Below, piece after piece: positions 35,694 through 45,460 of a stretch of DNA of 64,000 nucleotides (position 1 is the stretch's first letter; the number at the start of each line of letters is the position of its first letter). The notes beneath the pieces are model-generated. The model was not told the DNA's origin. It was given only the letters and a program-made list of their open reading frames with translations, and did no database searches. The position numbers and the translations under genes are program-made. The stretch is from Phycisphaeraceae bacterium. GTDB lineage: Bacteria; Planctomycetota; Phycisphaerae; Phycisphaerales; Phycisphaeraceae. The stretch is taken from positions 1 through 64,000 of the forward strand of contig JAVKCD010000019.1 of NCBI GenBank assembly GCA_040222855.1, written 5' to 3'.

Positions 35694-36692
35694 ATGTTCC
35701 AAGCCTACGCCGCCCCTGCCGCTAAAGCCGCTTTTGAGCCTCATGCGTTTGACCCCGGCGACCTTCGTCCTGGGGAGGTCGAGATTGATGTCACCGCCTG
35801 CGGGATTTGTCACTCCGATCTCTCGATGCTTGATAACGAGTGGGGCATGACCGCCTACCCGTTCGTCGGTGGGCACGAGGTCGCTGGACGCATCGCCAAG
35901 CTCGCTGATGACGTGCCGGGTCTCAAGGTCGGTCAAACCGTCGGCCTCGGCTGGTTCTCTCGCTCGTGCATGCACTGCAATCAGTGCATGGGCGGCGACC
36001 ACAACCTCTGCCCGACTGTGGAGGGGACTATCCTCGGCCGCCACGGCGGATTCGCCGACAAAGTCCGTGCCCACTGGTCTTGGGTCACCCCCCTGCCCGA
36101 TGGGCTCGACCCGATCGCCGCTGGCCCGCTGTTCTGCGGGGGCATCACGGTCTATAACCCAATCGAACAGTTCGGCGTGATGCCCACCGACCGTGTCGGC
36201 GTCATCGGCATCGGCGGACTCGGGCACCTCGCCCTCCAGTTCCTGAGCAAGTGGGGCTGTGAGGTGATGGCGTTCACTTCGTCCGAAGCCAAGGCTCAGG
36301 AAGCCCGCGATCTAGGCGCGCATCACATTGTCAACTCTCGCGACCCCGACGCTATCAAGAAGATCGAGGGTTCTCTCAACTTCATCCTCTCCACAGTCAA
36401 CGTCACGCTCGACTGGCCGACGTACCTGTCCGCTCTCGCCCCCAAAGGTCGGCTGCACGTCGTCGGGGCCGCGCCGGACATCACTCTCCCCGTCTTCCCG
36501 ATGCTTCTTGGCCAGAAATCCCTGAGCGGCTCGCCACTCGGCAGCCCGGGGACAACCCGACGCATGATCGACTTCTGCGCCCGCCACGACATCGCTCCGG
36601 TCATCGAGACCTTCCCGATGGACAAGATCAACGACGCGTTTGAGAAACTCCGCTCGGGTTCGCCACGCTACCGACTTGTGTTGACCCGCTGA
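35694..36692 (+). CDS. Zinc-dependent alcohol/aldehyde dehydrogenase (CAD-like)
   Basis: 332 residues of the medium-chain dehydrogenase family, close to YahK/cinnamyl alcohol dehydrogenase types. ACGICHSDLSML and GGHEVAGRI give catalytic zinc ligands. RSCMHCNQCMGGDHNLC holds the four Cys of the structural zinc. GVIGIGGLGHLALQFLSKWG is the NAD(P)-binding motif. Probably reduces aldehydes with NADPH; the substrate cannot be told. It has its own upstream region and no linked genes. Confidence 0.9.
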   Translation: MFQAYAAPAAKAAFEPHAFDPGDLRPGEVEIDVTACGICHSDLSMLDNEWGMTAYPFVGGHEVAGRIAKLADDVPGLKVGQTVGLGWFSRSCMHCNQCMGGDHNLCPTVEGTILGRHGGFADKVRAHWSWVTPLPDGLDPIAAGPLFCGGITVYNPIEQFGVMPTDRVGVIGIGGLGHLALQFLSKWGCEVMAFTSSEAKAQEARDLGAHHIVNSRDPDAIKKIEGSLNFILSTVNVTLDWPTYLSALAPKGRLHVVGAAPDITLPVFPMLLGQKSLSGSPLGSPGTTRRMIDFCARHDIAPVIETFPMDKINDAFEKLRSGSPRYRLVLTR

Positions 36693-36834
36693 ATCCTCAC
36701 ATTCCTCTTTCCCAGTGTGACAGGCCGAGAAAATTCTGTAACGCCCGCTGGCTAGCTCCAGTGGGTGTGCTATTCATTGGCTAACTTCACTAATGATTGT
36801 GTCAAGTTGTGGACTCTGGAGGAGTGAGAGAACA

Positions 36835-37605
36835 ATGCTGAACCGCACCATCCTTTTTATGTTCGTCACAGCTGCTCTGTCGAGTGCTTCACTGGCTTCA
36901 GCCGGCGTCATCGCGGCGAACTTTGACCCCGAGACCGTCGATGTCAACGCGATGAGCTACATCCGCCCGACAAACTCATACTTCATCGGTGCTCACGAGG
37001 ACTCACTGGGCACCTCCACCACCAAGCCCATCTGGACTACCACCATCTTCTTCTCGCCCGACATGGACGAGACCATGGGCCGTGTCTCCATCGCGCTCCG
37101 CGCCCGCCAGCAGCGCGATGTGCGTCTCGAACTGCTCGACACCAATGGCAGCTTCGATCCCAACGCCTTCCTTGCGCCCGACGCCGCCAACACCTTCACC
37201 TTCCTCGGTAAGGCCGTCATCCCCGCCGCCGAGGTGACCACCGGACACACCATCCTCGACTTCGACTTCGATCCCATCCCACTCGATGACCAGCGTGTCT
37301 ACGCCCTCAAGCTCACCATGGACGCCGTGGGCGGCCCCTGGTCCGCCGGTTCCTTCGACTGGCTCGGGGTTCTCGGCGACGCCGTCCCCTTCCTCCTCGA
37401 TTCAGCCCACCATGTCCCCGCCAACTCGGTCGTCCCCGACGGCACCTACGGCGCGCCCAGCTTCGGCGTCTACTCCTTCGGCACCCTCTCCAAAGGCTCG
37501 TTTAACATCGGACCCTCCTTCTCCGTCGAAACCCCCGTCCCCGAACCTGCCAGCGTCGCCCTCATCGCCCTCGGCGCCACCCTGATCGCCAGACGCTCCA
37601 ACTAA
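36835..37605 (+). CDS. PEP-CTERM protein of the choice-of-anchor R type
   Basis: 256 residues from the ATG at 36835, with GGAGG upstream. Signal peptide ends ASAGVIAANF. The mid region (IWTTTIFFSPDMDETMGRVS, VRLELLDTNGSFDPN, VYALKLTMDA) resembles the jelly-roll domain often named choice-of-anchor domain R. The tail is VPEPASVALIALGATLIARR. Surface or exported protein; no enzymatic residues are evident. Confidence 0.82.
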   Translation: MLNRTILFMFVTAALSSASLASAGVIAANFDPETVDVNAMSYIRPTNSYFIGAHEDSLGTSTTKPIWTTTIFFSPDMDETMGRVSIALRARQQRDVRLELLDTNGSFDPNAFLAPDAANTFTFLGKAVIPAAEVTTGHTILDFDFDPIPLDDQRVYALKLTMDAVGGPWSAGSFDWLGVLGDAVPFLLDSAHHVPANSVVPDGTYGAPSFGVYSFGTLSKGSFNIGPSFSVETPVPEPASVALIALGATLIARRSN

Positions 37606-37626
37606 ATCACGACACCACCCCCCAAG

Positions 37627-37659
37627 CAAGCGTGCGCATCCTCAGCGTGCGCCCGCTTG
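37627..37659 (+). terminator. Hairpin after the choice-of-anchor PEP-CTERM gene
   Basis: CAAGCG...CGCTTG (6 bp) plus an inner 5-bp stem after one mismatch, 21 bp past the stop. It also lies 25 bp from the end of the convergent MBL gene and may serve both. Confidence 0.55.
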
Positions 37660-37684
37660 GCTATCAGTCAGATCCCACACAAAC

Positions 37685-38716
37685 TCACCACGACCACGCC
37701 ACAGGCTCCCACTCGTAACCCGCGCCCATTGCGCGAACATGACCGACGGCCGGGAAGGGTAGGTGCGCGCCAGCGATCATCAGCTTCTCGACAGCGACAC
37801 GATCCAGCGTCTGCTGCCGAGTCTGCACCGCCTGATTGGGGTCGGTGTCGAACGCGACATGCCACGTCGGATTCGCCATCTGGATCTTGGCGTTGTGCAT
37901 CAGGTCGGAGACGTACAGCAGGGTTTCACCACCTGAATCGATCATCACGCCCAAGTGTCCCGGCGTGTGTCCAGGCAGCGCTATCGTGGAGATGCCGGGC
38001 ACCACCTCACCGCCCGGACGCACGCGCACCAGTCGGTCGCCGGCATTCGCCACCGACTGGCGAGCCAGGTCCTTGAAGAAGTCCCACATGTTCGGATCGA
38101 TCGATGACTGGCTCAGGTCCGCTTCCCCGGTCCAGAAATCGACCTCTGCGCCCGCGACCACGTACTGCGCCTCCGGGAACGTGGCCGCCCCTTCTCCGCC
38201 AACGATCCCGCCGATGTGGTCAACGTGCAGGTGCGTGAGGATGACGGTCGTCACCTCCTGAGGCTTGACGCCGAAGTGCCCAAGGTTCTTCACCAGGGAA
38301 CCGGCGGTAGGGCCAAAGTTGTTCCCACAACCGGTATCGATCAGCACGACGCCTTCTGCCGTCTTGACCACCAGCCCGTGAATATGACACTGCATGGCCG
38401 CCGGGTCAGCGAAGTTCCGACGCGCATGCTCCGCCACAACCTCCTCCGGCTGATTGGCACCAAACACCGAGGCTGGCGCCACAAAACCCCCATCGGCGAT
38501 CAAACCAACCTCAAGATCGCCCACCATGAATCGATAGAAGCCAGCGCCCTGTGGCATCGACTCAACCGGCGCTTGAGCCGGAGGGGCAGCCACCACCTCA
38601 CCTTCCTGAGCCAGCACCCTGGATCCGCCTACTCCCATCCCTGCCAGCCCAATCGCGCCAGCCTTAAATAGCTCACGCCGACTCAACCAATCATGCTTCG
38701 ACTGCTTCGGGATCAT
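37685..38716 (-). CDS. Tat-exported MBL-fold hydrolase
   Basis: 343 residues from the ATG at 38716 (AAGGAG 7 bp upstream). The N-terminus SRRELFKAGAIGLAGMGVGG is a twin-arginine signal, implying export in folded form. The metallo-beta-lactamase signature is THLHVDHIGG (HxHxDH), with TIALPGHTPGHLGV and LLYVSDLMHN supplying further metal ligands. Related to AHL-lactonase/hydrolase-like MBL proteins; the substrate is unknown. It is divergent from alanine dehydrogenase. Confidence 0.88.
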   Translation of the reverse strand: MIPKQSKHDWLSRRELFKAGAIGLAGMGVGGSRVLAQEGEVVAAPPAQAPVESMPQGAGFYRFMVGDLEVGLIADGGFVAPASVFGANQPEEVVAEHARRNFADPAAMQCHIHGLVVKTAEGVVLIDTGCGNNFGPTAGSLVKNLGHFGVKPQEVTTVILTHLHVDHIGGIVGGEGAATFPEAQYVVAGAEVDFWTGEADLSQSSIDPNMWDFFKDLARQSVANAGDRLVRVRPGGEVVPGISTIALPGHTPGHLGVMIDSGGETLLYVSDLMHNAKIQMANPTWHVAFDTDPNQAVQTRQQTLDRVAVEKLMIAGAHLPFPAVGHVRAMGAGYEWEPVAWSW

Positions 38717-38805
38717 CACCAGACTCCTTGTTCAACCGGGCTCCAGACTGTCAACCATCGCAGTGGTACGCTACGCCAGTGTCGCACGAAACCAGGAGGC
38801 CTGCC

Positions 38806-39930
38806 ATGCGTATCGGGATCCCCAAAGAGATCAAACCCCAGGAAAACCGCATCTCGACTGTTCCCATGACCGTCGCTGAACTCGTCCGCCGCGGGCACGA
38901 GGTGGTCGTCGAGCACAACGCCGGAGCCCGCTGCGGCTTCTTCGATGACGCTTTCGAGCAAGCCGGAGCGACCATCCTTCCTGATGCCGATTCCGTCTTC
39001 CACCACGCCGAGATGATTATCAAGGTCAAAGAACCCCAACCCATCGAGATCAAGCGTCTCCGCCCGGATCACATCCTGTTCACCTACCTCCACCTCGCCG
39101 CCGACAAACAGCTCACCGAATCCCTCGTCGCCACCGGCTGCACCGCCATCGCCTACGAAACCGTTTCGGTCAACGGCAAGCTGCCCATGCTCGAACCGAT
39201 GTCCGAGGTCGCGGGTCGGATGTCCGCCATCTACGGCGCCGCCATGCTCGCCAAACACCACGAAGGCTCGGGCGTCCTTCTCCCGGGCGTTCCCGGTGTC
39301 CCCGCAGGCAAGGTCATGGTCATCGGCGGCGGAACCGCGGGGCTCAACGCTGCCAAAATCGCCCTCGGACTCGACGCCGAAGTCACCATCCTCGATGTCA
39401 ACGCCGAACGACTCCGGTACCTCGACATCGCACTCCCAGGCGTGCGCACTCTCTACTCCACACCCGAAAATATCGAAGCCCTGCTGCCGGACACGGACCT
39501 GGTCATCGGTGCCGTCCTCGTGCCCGGTGCCGCAGCGCCCAAACTCATCCGACGCCACCACCTCAAGCTCATGAAGCCCGGGAGCGTGGTCGTCGACATT
39601 GCTGTCGATCAGGGCGGCTGCTGCGAGACCACCCGGCCGACCACCCACCAGGACCCTGTCTACCTCGAAGAAGGCATCGTCCACTACTGCGTTGCCAACA
39701 TGCCCGGCGCCTTCTCCCGCACGTCTACGGAGGCCCTCTCCAACGCCACCCGCCCCTGGACTCTGCTGCTCGCTGACCGGGGCGTCGCAAGTGCCTGCAA
39801 CCACCGTATCGAACTCTGGGACGGCATCAATACCGCCAAGGGCAAACTGACCTGCGTCCCCGTGGCTGAAGCCCACGGCCTCGAAGCCCGTGAACCCCAA
39901 GACATTCTCGCCGCTCAGGCATCGCCATGA
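38806..39930 (+). CDS. ald: Alanine dehydrogenase
   Basis: 374 residues from the ATG at 38806, with AGGAGG 6 bp upstream. Reversibly deaminates L-alanine to pyruvate with NAD. MRIGIPKEIKPQENRISTVP is the family N-terminus. MIIKVKEPQP (substrate Lys) and FTYLHLAADK (catalytic His) are intact. KVMVIGGGTAGLNAAKIALG is the NAD-binding loop, and VVDIAVDQGGCCETT is conserved. The following membrane-protein gene overlaps its stop (ATGA), so the pair are co-transcribed. Confidence 0.95.
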   Translation: MRIGIPKEIKPQENRISTVPMTVAELVRRGHEVVVEHNAGARCGFFDDAFEQAGATILPDADSVFHHAEMIIKVKEPQPIEIKRLRPDHILFTYLHLAADKQLTESLVATGCTAIAYETVSVNGKLPMLEPMSEVAGRMSAIYGAAMLAKHHEGSGVLLPGVPGVPAGKVMVIGGGTAGLNAAKIALGLDAEVTILDVNAERLRYLDIALPGVRTLYSTPENIEALLPDTDLVIGAVLVPGAAAPKLIRRHHLKLMKPGSVVVDIAVDQGGCCETTRPTTHQDPVYLEEGIVHYCVANMPGAFSRTSTEALSNATRPWTLLLADRGVASACNHRIELWDGINTAKGKLTCVPVAEAHGLEAREPQDILAAQASP

Positions 39931-40262
39931 GTGTGAAGAACCACCCGGTCACGGTTCTCTGGTTGGGCCACATCGTTCCGGTGGTGATCGTCCTGCTGAT
40001 GATCGTCAATGTGATCCGGGGCGAGATCTATTTCCCAGCAGAAGGGAACCCCCTATTACTGCTGCTTGATGTCTGGACGTTCACCGGTCTCTGGCACGTC
40101 TCAGGGGGCCTGCTGATGAAAGGCGCCCTCGCCGGCATACTCATCGGCGAGTTCAAGTACCGTAACCACGACGCCACCTCCAACCTCGGTGCGATCGTCA
40201 TCCAGGCAGGCCTCGCCGGGTTTTTCATCGGGGCGGTCGTGTTCTTTATAGGTTTTCTCTGA
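39927..40262 (+). CDS. Small membrane protein coupled to ald
   Basis: 111 residues, not recognised. Three hydrophobic segments (VLWLGHIVPVVIVLLMIVNV, LLLLLDVWTFTGLWHV with following residues, and IVIQAGLAGFFIGAVVFFIG). The start overlaps the stop of ald by ATGA, suggesting translational coupling and perhaps a role in transport or regulation linked to alanine. Nothing in the sequence shows a specific activity. Confidence 0.72.
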   Translation: MSVKNHPVTVLWLGHIVPVVIVLLMIVNVIRGEIYFPAEGNPLLLLLDVWTFTGLWHVSGGLLMKGALAGILIGEFKYRNHDATSNLGAIVIQAGLAGFFIGAVVFFIGFL

Positions 40263-40346
40263 GTCAGCGCGGACGAATAATCCATCCATCTCACCAGTTA
40301 CCCCTTACGATGACACCAGAACGGATTCACCCCCGGGAGCAAACCC

Positions 40347-41639
40347 ATGACCCGCATTCTCGCCCTCGCAGCTGCCCTGCTTTTTACCGCCCTACCGGCC
40401 CTCGCCCAGAACGCCCCCCACCCGTTGCTCGGTAAACCCGCCCCCGGCTTTACCCTCCCTAATCTCGAAGGCAATCCGGTCCGACTCAACCAACTCAAGG
40501 GCCAGGTCGTCATCCTCGACTTCTGGGCCACCTGGTGCGGGCCGTGCGTCGTTGCCATGCCAGAAATCCAGAAGCTCCACAGCAAGTACGCGGACCAAGG
40601 CGTCAAGATCATTGGCGTCAACATGGGCGAAGATCGCGCGACCGCTAAACGGTTTGTTGATCAGCGAGAACTCAGCTTCGAGTTCGTCCTTGACGAAAAA
40701 AAAGTGCTCTGGGATCGCTACCGACTCGAAGCCTTGCCTCATCTTGTCATCATCGACCAACAAGGTGTGATCCAGGCCGTCCACATTGGGTACAACCCGG
40801 TTCATAGCCCCGTGATCTACGCCCGCGAGATCGAAACCCTGCTCGCGGGCCAATCTCTGGTTCAAGCCAGCGCAGCACTCCCCACCGATGCCGCTAAAAC
40901 CCGCACCCGGATTCTCGAACCGGTCAACCCCGACACGCTCACCAAGCAAGCTCCGATCCATCGCACCGAAGAGGCCTGGATCCCCGCCCCGCAGCCCGGC
41001 GGGTGGTTCGATCACCCTCGCGCTGGCAAGACCCTCGCCCTCATCGGCGAACGCAACCAGGTCATCATCACCGCCCAGACCCCCGAGGGCATCAAGGCCA
41101 ACACCCTCCCGCTGAATCTCCCCGCCGATGACACCCTGATCGACTTCGCCATCTCCCCAATGGACAACGGCATGGCTCTCGCCGCCGCGACAGCAGAACT
41201 CGATCTCGATGGCAGCGCGATCAGGATGCATCTCTCCGCCTACAACAACCAGGCCAACGCGTCTTGGTCCGCCGACATCGCCACCGCGGGTAAAACCATC
41301 CCCGACTTCACCCTCCGCTTCGCCCAGCTAAGCACTGATGACAAACGGTACCTTGTCATCCTCGCCGACTACAGTCGCGCCGAACAGGCGGGTCACCTCC
41401 GACGACACGCCCCCGAACTCGACGCCGTGATCAACGATGTCGGCTCTGCTCGACTGCTGACGATCTACGACTTCGACAACGGCGACGTCGTCTATCGCGG
41501 ATGGGTCCCCGGACCCTCACACGGCGCGGGCTTCCACGTCCTCCCCGGCGACGACACCACGCCCGACCAACTGCTCATCGCCAACTCCGATGGCCTGGTC
41601 CCCTTCGCCATCGCCCAACCCATCGCCGCCGCCCGATAG
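40347..41639 (+). CDS. Exported TlpA-like thioredoxin with a C-terminal extension
   Basis: 430 residues. Signal peptide ends PALAQNA. Residues about 28-175 are a TlpA/ResA-type thioredoxin fold with FWATWCGPCVVAMPEIQKLH (redox CxxC), IIGVNMGEDRATAKRF and LPHLVIIDQQGVIQAVHIGY (cis-Pro). Residues about 190-430 form a further, unrecognised beta-rich part, possibly a beta-propeller-like domain. Acts in the periplasm, reducing disulfides or sensing redox state. GGGAG lies 7 bp before the ATG. Confidence 0.85.
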   Translation: MTRILALAAALLFTALPALAQNAPHPLLGKPAPGFTLPNLEGNPVRLNQLKGQVVILDFWATWCGPCVVAMPEIQKLHSKYADQGVKIIGVNMGEDRATAKRFVDQRELSFEFVLDEKKVLWDRYRLEALPHLVIIDQQGVIQAVHIGYNPVHSPVIYAREIETLLAGQSLVQASAALPTDAAKTRTRILEPVNPDTLTKQAPIHRTEEAWIPAPQPGGWFDHPRAGKTLALIGERNQVIITAQTPEGIKANTLPLNLPADDTLIDFAISPMDNGMALAAATAELDLDGSAIRMHLSAYNNQANASWSADIATAGKTIPDFTLRFAQLSTDDKRYLVILADYSRAEQAGHLRRHAPELDAVINDVGSARLLTIYDFDNGDVVYRGWVPGPSHGAGFHVLPGDDTTPDQLLIANSDGLVPFAIAQPIAAAR

Positions 41640-41664
41640 CAACACGCTCCCCTGAACACCACGC

Positions 41665-41695
41665 AGGCCCGAGACGCCCACCAGCTGTCGGGCCT
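41665..41695 (+). terminator. Hairpin after the TlpA-like gene
   Basis: AGGCCCGA and TCGGGCCT form a perfect 8-bp stem with a 15-base loop, 25 bp after the stop codon, followed by ATGCTTT. Plausible rho-independent terminator with a weak T tract. Confidence 0.5.
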
Positions 41696-41741
41696 ATGCT
41701 TTGCGATCATTCCCGATGACCCCGGAGCCAGTAAGAACCTC

Positions 41742-42344
41742 ATGGACACCTTTGAAGCCATCTATCAGCGTCGCGCCATCAAAAGCTTCGACCCCAATCA
41801 CGACATGACCGACGCTGAGGAACTCAAGCTCCTCGAAGCCGCGGCCCAGTCGCCCACCTCGTTCAACATGCAGAACTGGCGGTTCGTCGTCGTCCGAGAC
41901 CGCGAACTCCGCCAGCAGATCCAGGCCGCCGCATGGGGACAGGCCCAGGTCACCGAAGCCTCAATCCTCGTCATCATCTGCGCCGACCTGCATGCCTGGG
42001 ACCGCGAGCCCGGCCGCTACTGGCGTGATGCCCCCGTGCCCGCTCAGAAACAGCTCGTCCCCATGATCAAGCCCTTCTACCAGAACAACCCCCAACTCCA
42101 ACGCGACGAGGCCATGCGCTCCGCGGGCATCGGCGGGATGACCCTCATGGTCGCCGCCAAGGCCATGGGCTACGACTCCTGTCCCATGATTGGCTTCGAT
42201 CCGATCAAGGTCGCCGAACTGATCAACCTCCCCGAACACCACGTCATCGGCATGCTCCTGCCCATCGGCAAAGCCCTCAAACCCGCTTGGCCCAAGCCCG
42301 GGCAACTCCCCATTGACGAGGTTGTCATCCGCGACCGGTTCTAG
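41742..42344 (+). CDS. Nitroreductase-family flavoprotein
   Basis: 200 residues. The fold signature appears as IYQRRAIKSFDPNHDMTDAE (FMN-binding RR/SxR region), AAQSPTSFNMQNWRFVVVRD and GGMTLMVAAKAMGYDSCPMI. FMN-dependent oxidoreductase using NAD(P)H on nitro compounds, quinones or similar acceptors. Single gene, convergent with the MFS transporter. Confidence 0.9.
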   Translation: MDTFEAIYQRRAIKSFDPNHDMTDAEELKLLEAAAQSPTSFNMQNWRFVVVRDRELRQQIQAAAWGQAQVTEASILVIICADLHAWDREPGRYWRDAPVPAQKQLVPMIKPFYQNNPQLQRDEAMRSAGIGGMTLMVAAKAMGYDSCPMIGFDPIKVAELINLPEHHVIGMLLPIGKALKPAWPKPGQLPIDEVVIRDRF

Positions 42345-42357
42345 GCAAAGCCGCGTC

Positions 42358-43575
42358 TTACTTCGGACGTGACAACCCCATCACCAGGGGAATCGACACC
42401 AGCGACAACCCCGCGACCACGCCGAACCCCAAGCCGTACCCATAAGCCCCTGCCAACATCCCCGCCAGCGCCACCGCCCACATCTCGCACAGATTCGTGG
42501 CGCTCATGTATGCGCTAAACTGCGTGCCGCCGACGCGTGGGTCGGCGAGGTCCATAAACATCGCGTAACTCGCCGAGGTCAGCGATCCCAACGCCAGAAA
42601 CACTGGCAACGCCGCCGACATCAAACCCACCCCGCGAACGCCAGACCGATCCACCACCACCAGCAACATCACCGCAGCGAGAATCATCACCACCGAACTG
42701 ATGACCAGCCGCCGATGACCCATACGGTCAGCCAGTATCCCGCCGATCAGCGAACCTACGACCATGCACCCCACCACTGGCAACGCCCTAAACGCTCCGA
42801 TCGACTCTGCCTCGACCCCGCGCTCCACGAGCATCGGACCGATCAAACCTCCCACCGCCTCGAACCCCGCCCCCGCTGTCATCGCCACCCCAAGACCCAG
42901 CCAGAGTGACTGCTTCCGGATCACAAGACTCAGAGCACCCACGGTTGACCACAATCGAGCGCCCACACCACGCAGACCCTCACTCGATCCCTGAGCTGGC
43001 ACCAGCCACACCAGCGTCATCGAGAACCAGATACAGCCGATCAACGCCACCACCACGCCCTGTGGCCCGATGTAGCGTTCAGCCCAAAGCGACAAGCCCC
43101 CGAACACCGACCGCGCCGCGAGCATCCCGGCTTGCATCCAACCCGTCGCGGTCCCCCGCTCAGCCTCGGGAAGCACCCGGATCGCCAGCGCATCAATCCC
43201 CACATCCTGCGTTGCCGCGGCAACAGCATGCGTCATCAGCAGCAGGCCCCCCAACCACAGCAGGTCCTCCAGAGGAAACACCGCCAGCGGAACCAGAGCC
43301 AGGCCCATGACAACCTGGGCGAGCGTGATCGACGCACGCAACCCCCATCGAGGGCCCTGCAGCGCGTCCACCACCGGTGCCCAAAGAAACTTCAGCACCC
43401 AAGGCAGCGTCAAAGCCGCCATGATCGCCGACACACGCTCCACCCCCATGCCTGCTTCGCTCAGGCGTACCGGCATCGCCCACCACAGGTAGCCGATTGG
43501 CGCGCCCTCACTGAAATACAGCACCGTAAACAGCAGCCGACGACCCCAGGTGCTCTCCGTCAGCCAAGGGCCCAC
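42358..43575 (-). CDS. MFS transporter, AmpG-like
   Basis: 405 residues with about 12 transmembrane segments. YFSEGAPIGYLWWAMPVRLS and LPWVLKFLWAPVVDALQGPR are close to AmpG/PAT-type permeases. A charged cytoplasmic loop is at about residues 190-205 and the usual two six-helix halves are seen. Substrate unknown; AmpG itself imports anhydro-muropeptides. The start is a GTG 4 nt after the stop of the GNAT-nitrilase gene, so both form an operon. Confidence 0.85.
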   Translation of the reverse strand: MGPWLTESTWGRRLLFTVLYFSEGAPIGYLWWAMPVRLSEAGMGVERVSAIMAALTLPWVLKFLWAPVVDALQGPRWGLRASITLAQVVMGLALVPLAVFPLEDLLWLGGLLLMTHAVAAATQDVGIDALAIRVLPEAERGTATGWMQAGMLAARSVFGGLSLWAERYIGPQGVVVALIGCIWFSMTLVWLVPAQGSSEGLRGVGARLWSTVGALSLVIRKQSLWLGLGVAMTAGAGFEAVGGLIGPMLVERGVEAESIGAFRALPVVGCMVVGSLIGGILADRMGHRRLVISSVVMILAAVMLLVVVDRSGVRGVGLMSAALPVFLALGSLTSASYAMFMDLADPRVGGTQFSAYMSATNLCEMWAVALAGMLAGAYGYGLGFGVVAGLSLVSIPLVMGLSRPK

Positions 43576-43579
43576 CGCG

Positions 43580-45175
43580 TCAGATACTCACTTCGCCAAG
43601 GTCCGGGTCCTGGTAACGAATCGAGTACAGGTCCGCCCGACGATCCGTCCAAGGCCGCACCGTCCCATCCACACGGTTGCGCCTGGTCAACTCCAGGTCC
43701 ACATCGTGAACCACCACCGTCTCGATGTTCGGCATGCTCTCCGACGCCACCGCGTCGCGGGCAAACGGAAAATCCGAGGGCGTGAGCACCGCACACTGCG
43801 CGTAGTGCATGTCAGCGTTGTCAACAAAAGGCATCATCCCCGCGCAACCGGCGATCGCGACATACACCTGATTCTCGATCGCCCGCGCCTGCGCACAATG
43901 CCTCACACGCAAGTAGCTGTACCGCTCGTCCGTGTTGAACGGCACGAAAATGATCTGCGCCCCTCGGGCGACCGCGATCCGAGCCAACTCCGGGAACTCA
44001 GCGTCGTAGCAGATCAAAATGGCGATCTTGCCTCGATCCGTATCGAATACACGCACCTGGTTCCCCGCCTTCACGCCCCACCACTTCGCCTCATTAGGCG
44101 TCACGTGGATCTTGTACTGCTTGTCGATCGTCCCGTCCCGCCTGAACAGATACGACACGTTGAACAGGTCATCGCCCTCCACGGCGAACTGCGACCCGCC
44201 CACGATGTTGACGTTAAACCGAACGGCCAGGTCATTGAACAGTTCCAGATACTCCGGCGTGTACTCCGCCAGCTTTCTTGCCGCCTCCGCAGGGCGCTTC
44301 GCATCAATCAACGCCAGCAACTGCGTCGTGAACAACTCCGGAAACAGCAGAAAATCACTCTTGTAATCCGACCCCACATCCACGATGAACTCACACTGCT
44401 TCACAAACTCGTCGAAGCTGGCGATCCGACGCATCATGTACTGCACCAGACACAGCCGTACCCGCGTCACCGCCTGGAACCGACGCTTGCGATCAGGGAC
44501 ATGGTCCAGATTCACCCACTCCAGAAAGGTTGCATAACCCGCCGAAGCCGAGTCCCCCGGCAGGTAATCAGGAATCAGGCCCCGTAACGAGAAACCGTTC
44601 GAGAACTGCACGGTCAGCACGGGGTCGAACAGCTTCTTCGCAACCACCCGCTCGACGTACTCAGACGCAGAGATCTTGTCCTTGTGCTTTCCGTAGCCTG
44701 GAATACGCCCCGCGATGATCGATCGCTTGAGGTTGCGATCACGAGCCAGCTCTTTCCTGCCGTTGTACAAGCGCCGCGCCAGCTTCAAACCACGGAAATC
44801 CGGGTCCACCATGATCTCGATGCCATAGAGTGTGTCCCCGTTCTCATCGTGATTGCGGATATACCCCCCGCCCGCGATCTCCATCCAGTTATGCCAGTCC
44901 TCGTATTCATCGAAGTCCACGATCAGACTACTCGAGGACGCCACGATCTGCCCCTCATACTCGAGACACATCTGACCATCGGGAAAGATCTTCACCATGC
45001 TCTCGATCTGATCCCGCTTCCACGTCGACATCCCCGGGAAACACCGCTCCTGCATCTTCAGAAGTTCGTCAAAGTCATCCTCCCGAAGCCGGCGCAGCTC
45101 GATCTTGGTCTCAAACTCCGCCAGATCGATCGGCGCCTGCATCTCACCCTCTGTCTGATCTTCAAAGTCTTCCAT
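43580..45175 (-). CDS. Fused GNAT acetyltransferase and carbon-nitrogen hydrolase
   Basis: 531 residues. Residues about 20-200 are a GNAT domain ([19 protein letters not shown]-type start, seen as [19 protein letters not shown], and [19 protein letters not shown]). Residues about 230-520 are a nitrilase-superfamily domain with the Glu-Lys-Cys triad: [12 protein letters not shown] (Glu), [14 protein letters not shown] (Lys) and [17 protein letters not shown] (Cys). The fusion is a known family; it is not explained what it modifies. Forms an operon with the following MFS transporter. Confidence 0.9.
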   Translation of the reverse strand: MEDFEDQTEGEMQAPIDLAEFETKIELRRLREDDFDELLKMQERCFPGMSTWKRDQIESMVKIFPDGQMCLEYEGQIVASSSSLIVDFDEYEDWHNWMEIAGGGYIRNHDENGDTLYGIEIMVDPDFRGLKLARRLYNGRKELARDRNLKRSIIAGRIPGYGKHKDKISASEYVERVVAKKLFDPVLTVQFSNGFSLRGLIPDYLPGDSASAGYATFLEWVNLDHVPDRKRRFQAVTRVRLCLVQYMMRRIASFDEFVKQCEFIVDVGSDYKSDFLLFPELFTTQLLALIDAKRPAEAARKLAEYTPEYLELFNDLAVRFNVNIVGGSQFAVEGDDLFNVSYLFRRDGTIDKQYKIHVTPNEAKWWGVKAGNQVRVFDTDRGKIAILICYDAEFPELARIAVARGAQIIFVPFNTDERYSYLRVRHCAQARAIENQVYVAIAGCAGMMPFVDNADMHYAQCAVLTPSDFPFARDAVASESMPNIETVVVHDVDLELTRRNRVDGTVRPWTDRRADLYSIRYQDPDLGEVSI

Positions 45176-45460
45176 GGCATGATCTTAGACGCAGACCCAC
45201 CCTCTCCGCCATCGACCCCTGGAGAACCGAACACCCCCAACCGCTGGAAAGCCCCAATAACAAAGCCAAAGCCTCACTGTCACGATAGATACAAGCATTT
45301 CTTATACGCCATCATCTCATGACTCAGTCTCTGCCCACAGGATCCAGAGAATCCAAGCGTAATCACACACCAGACAACGTCGCATGCGGTCGGGAGAAGG
45401 GCACCCCGCCAACGCCATGCACTGACTGATCCAAGGCCCTAAGAGCAAGAGGAAAGAGCT

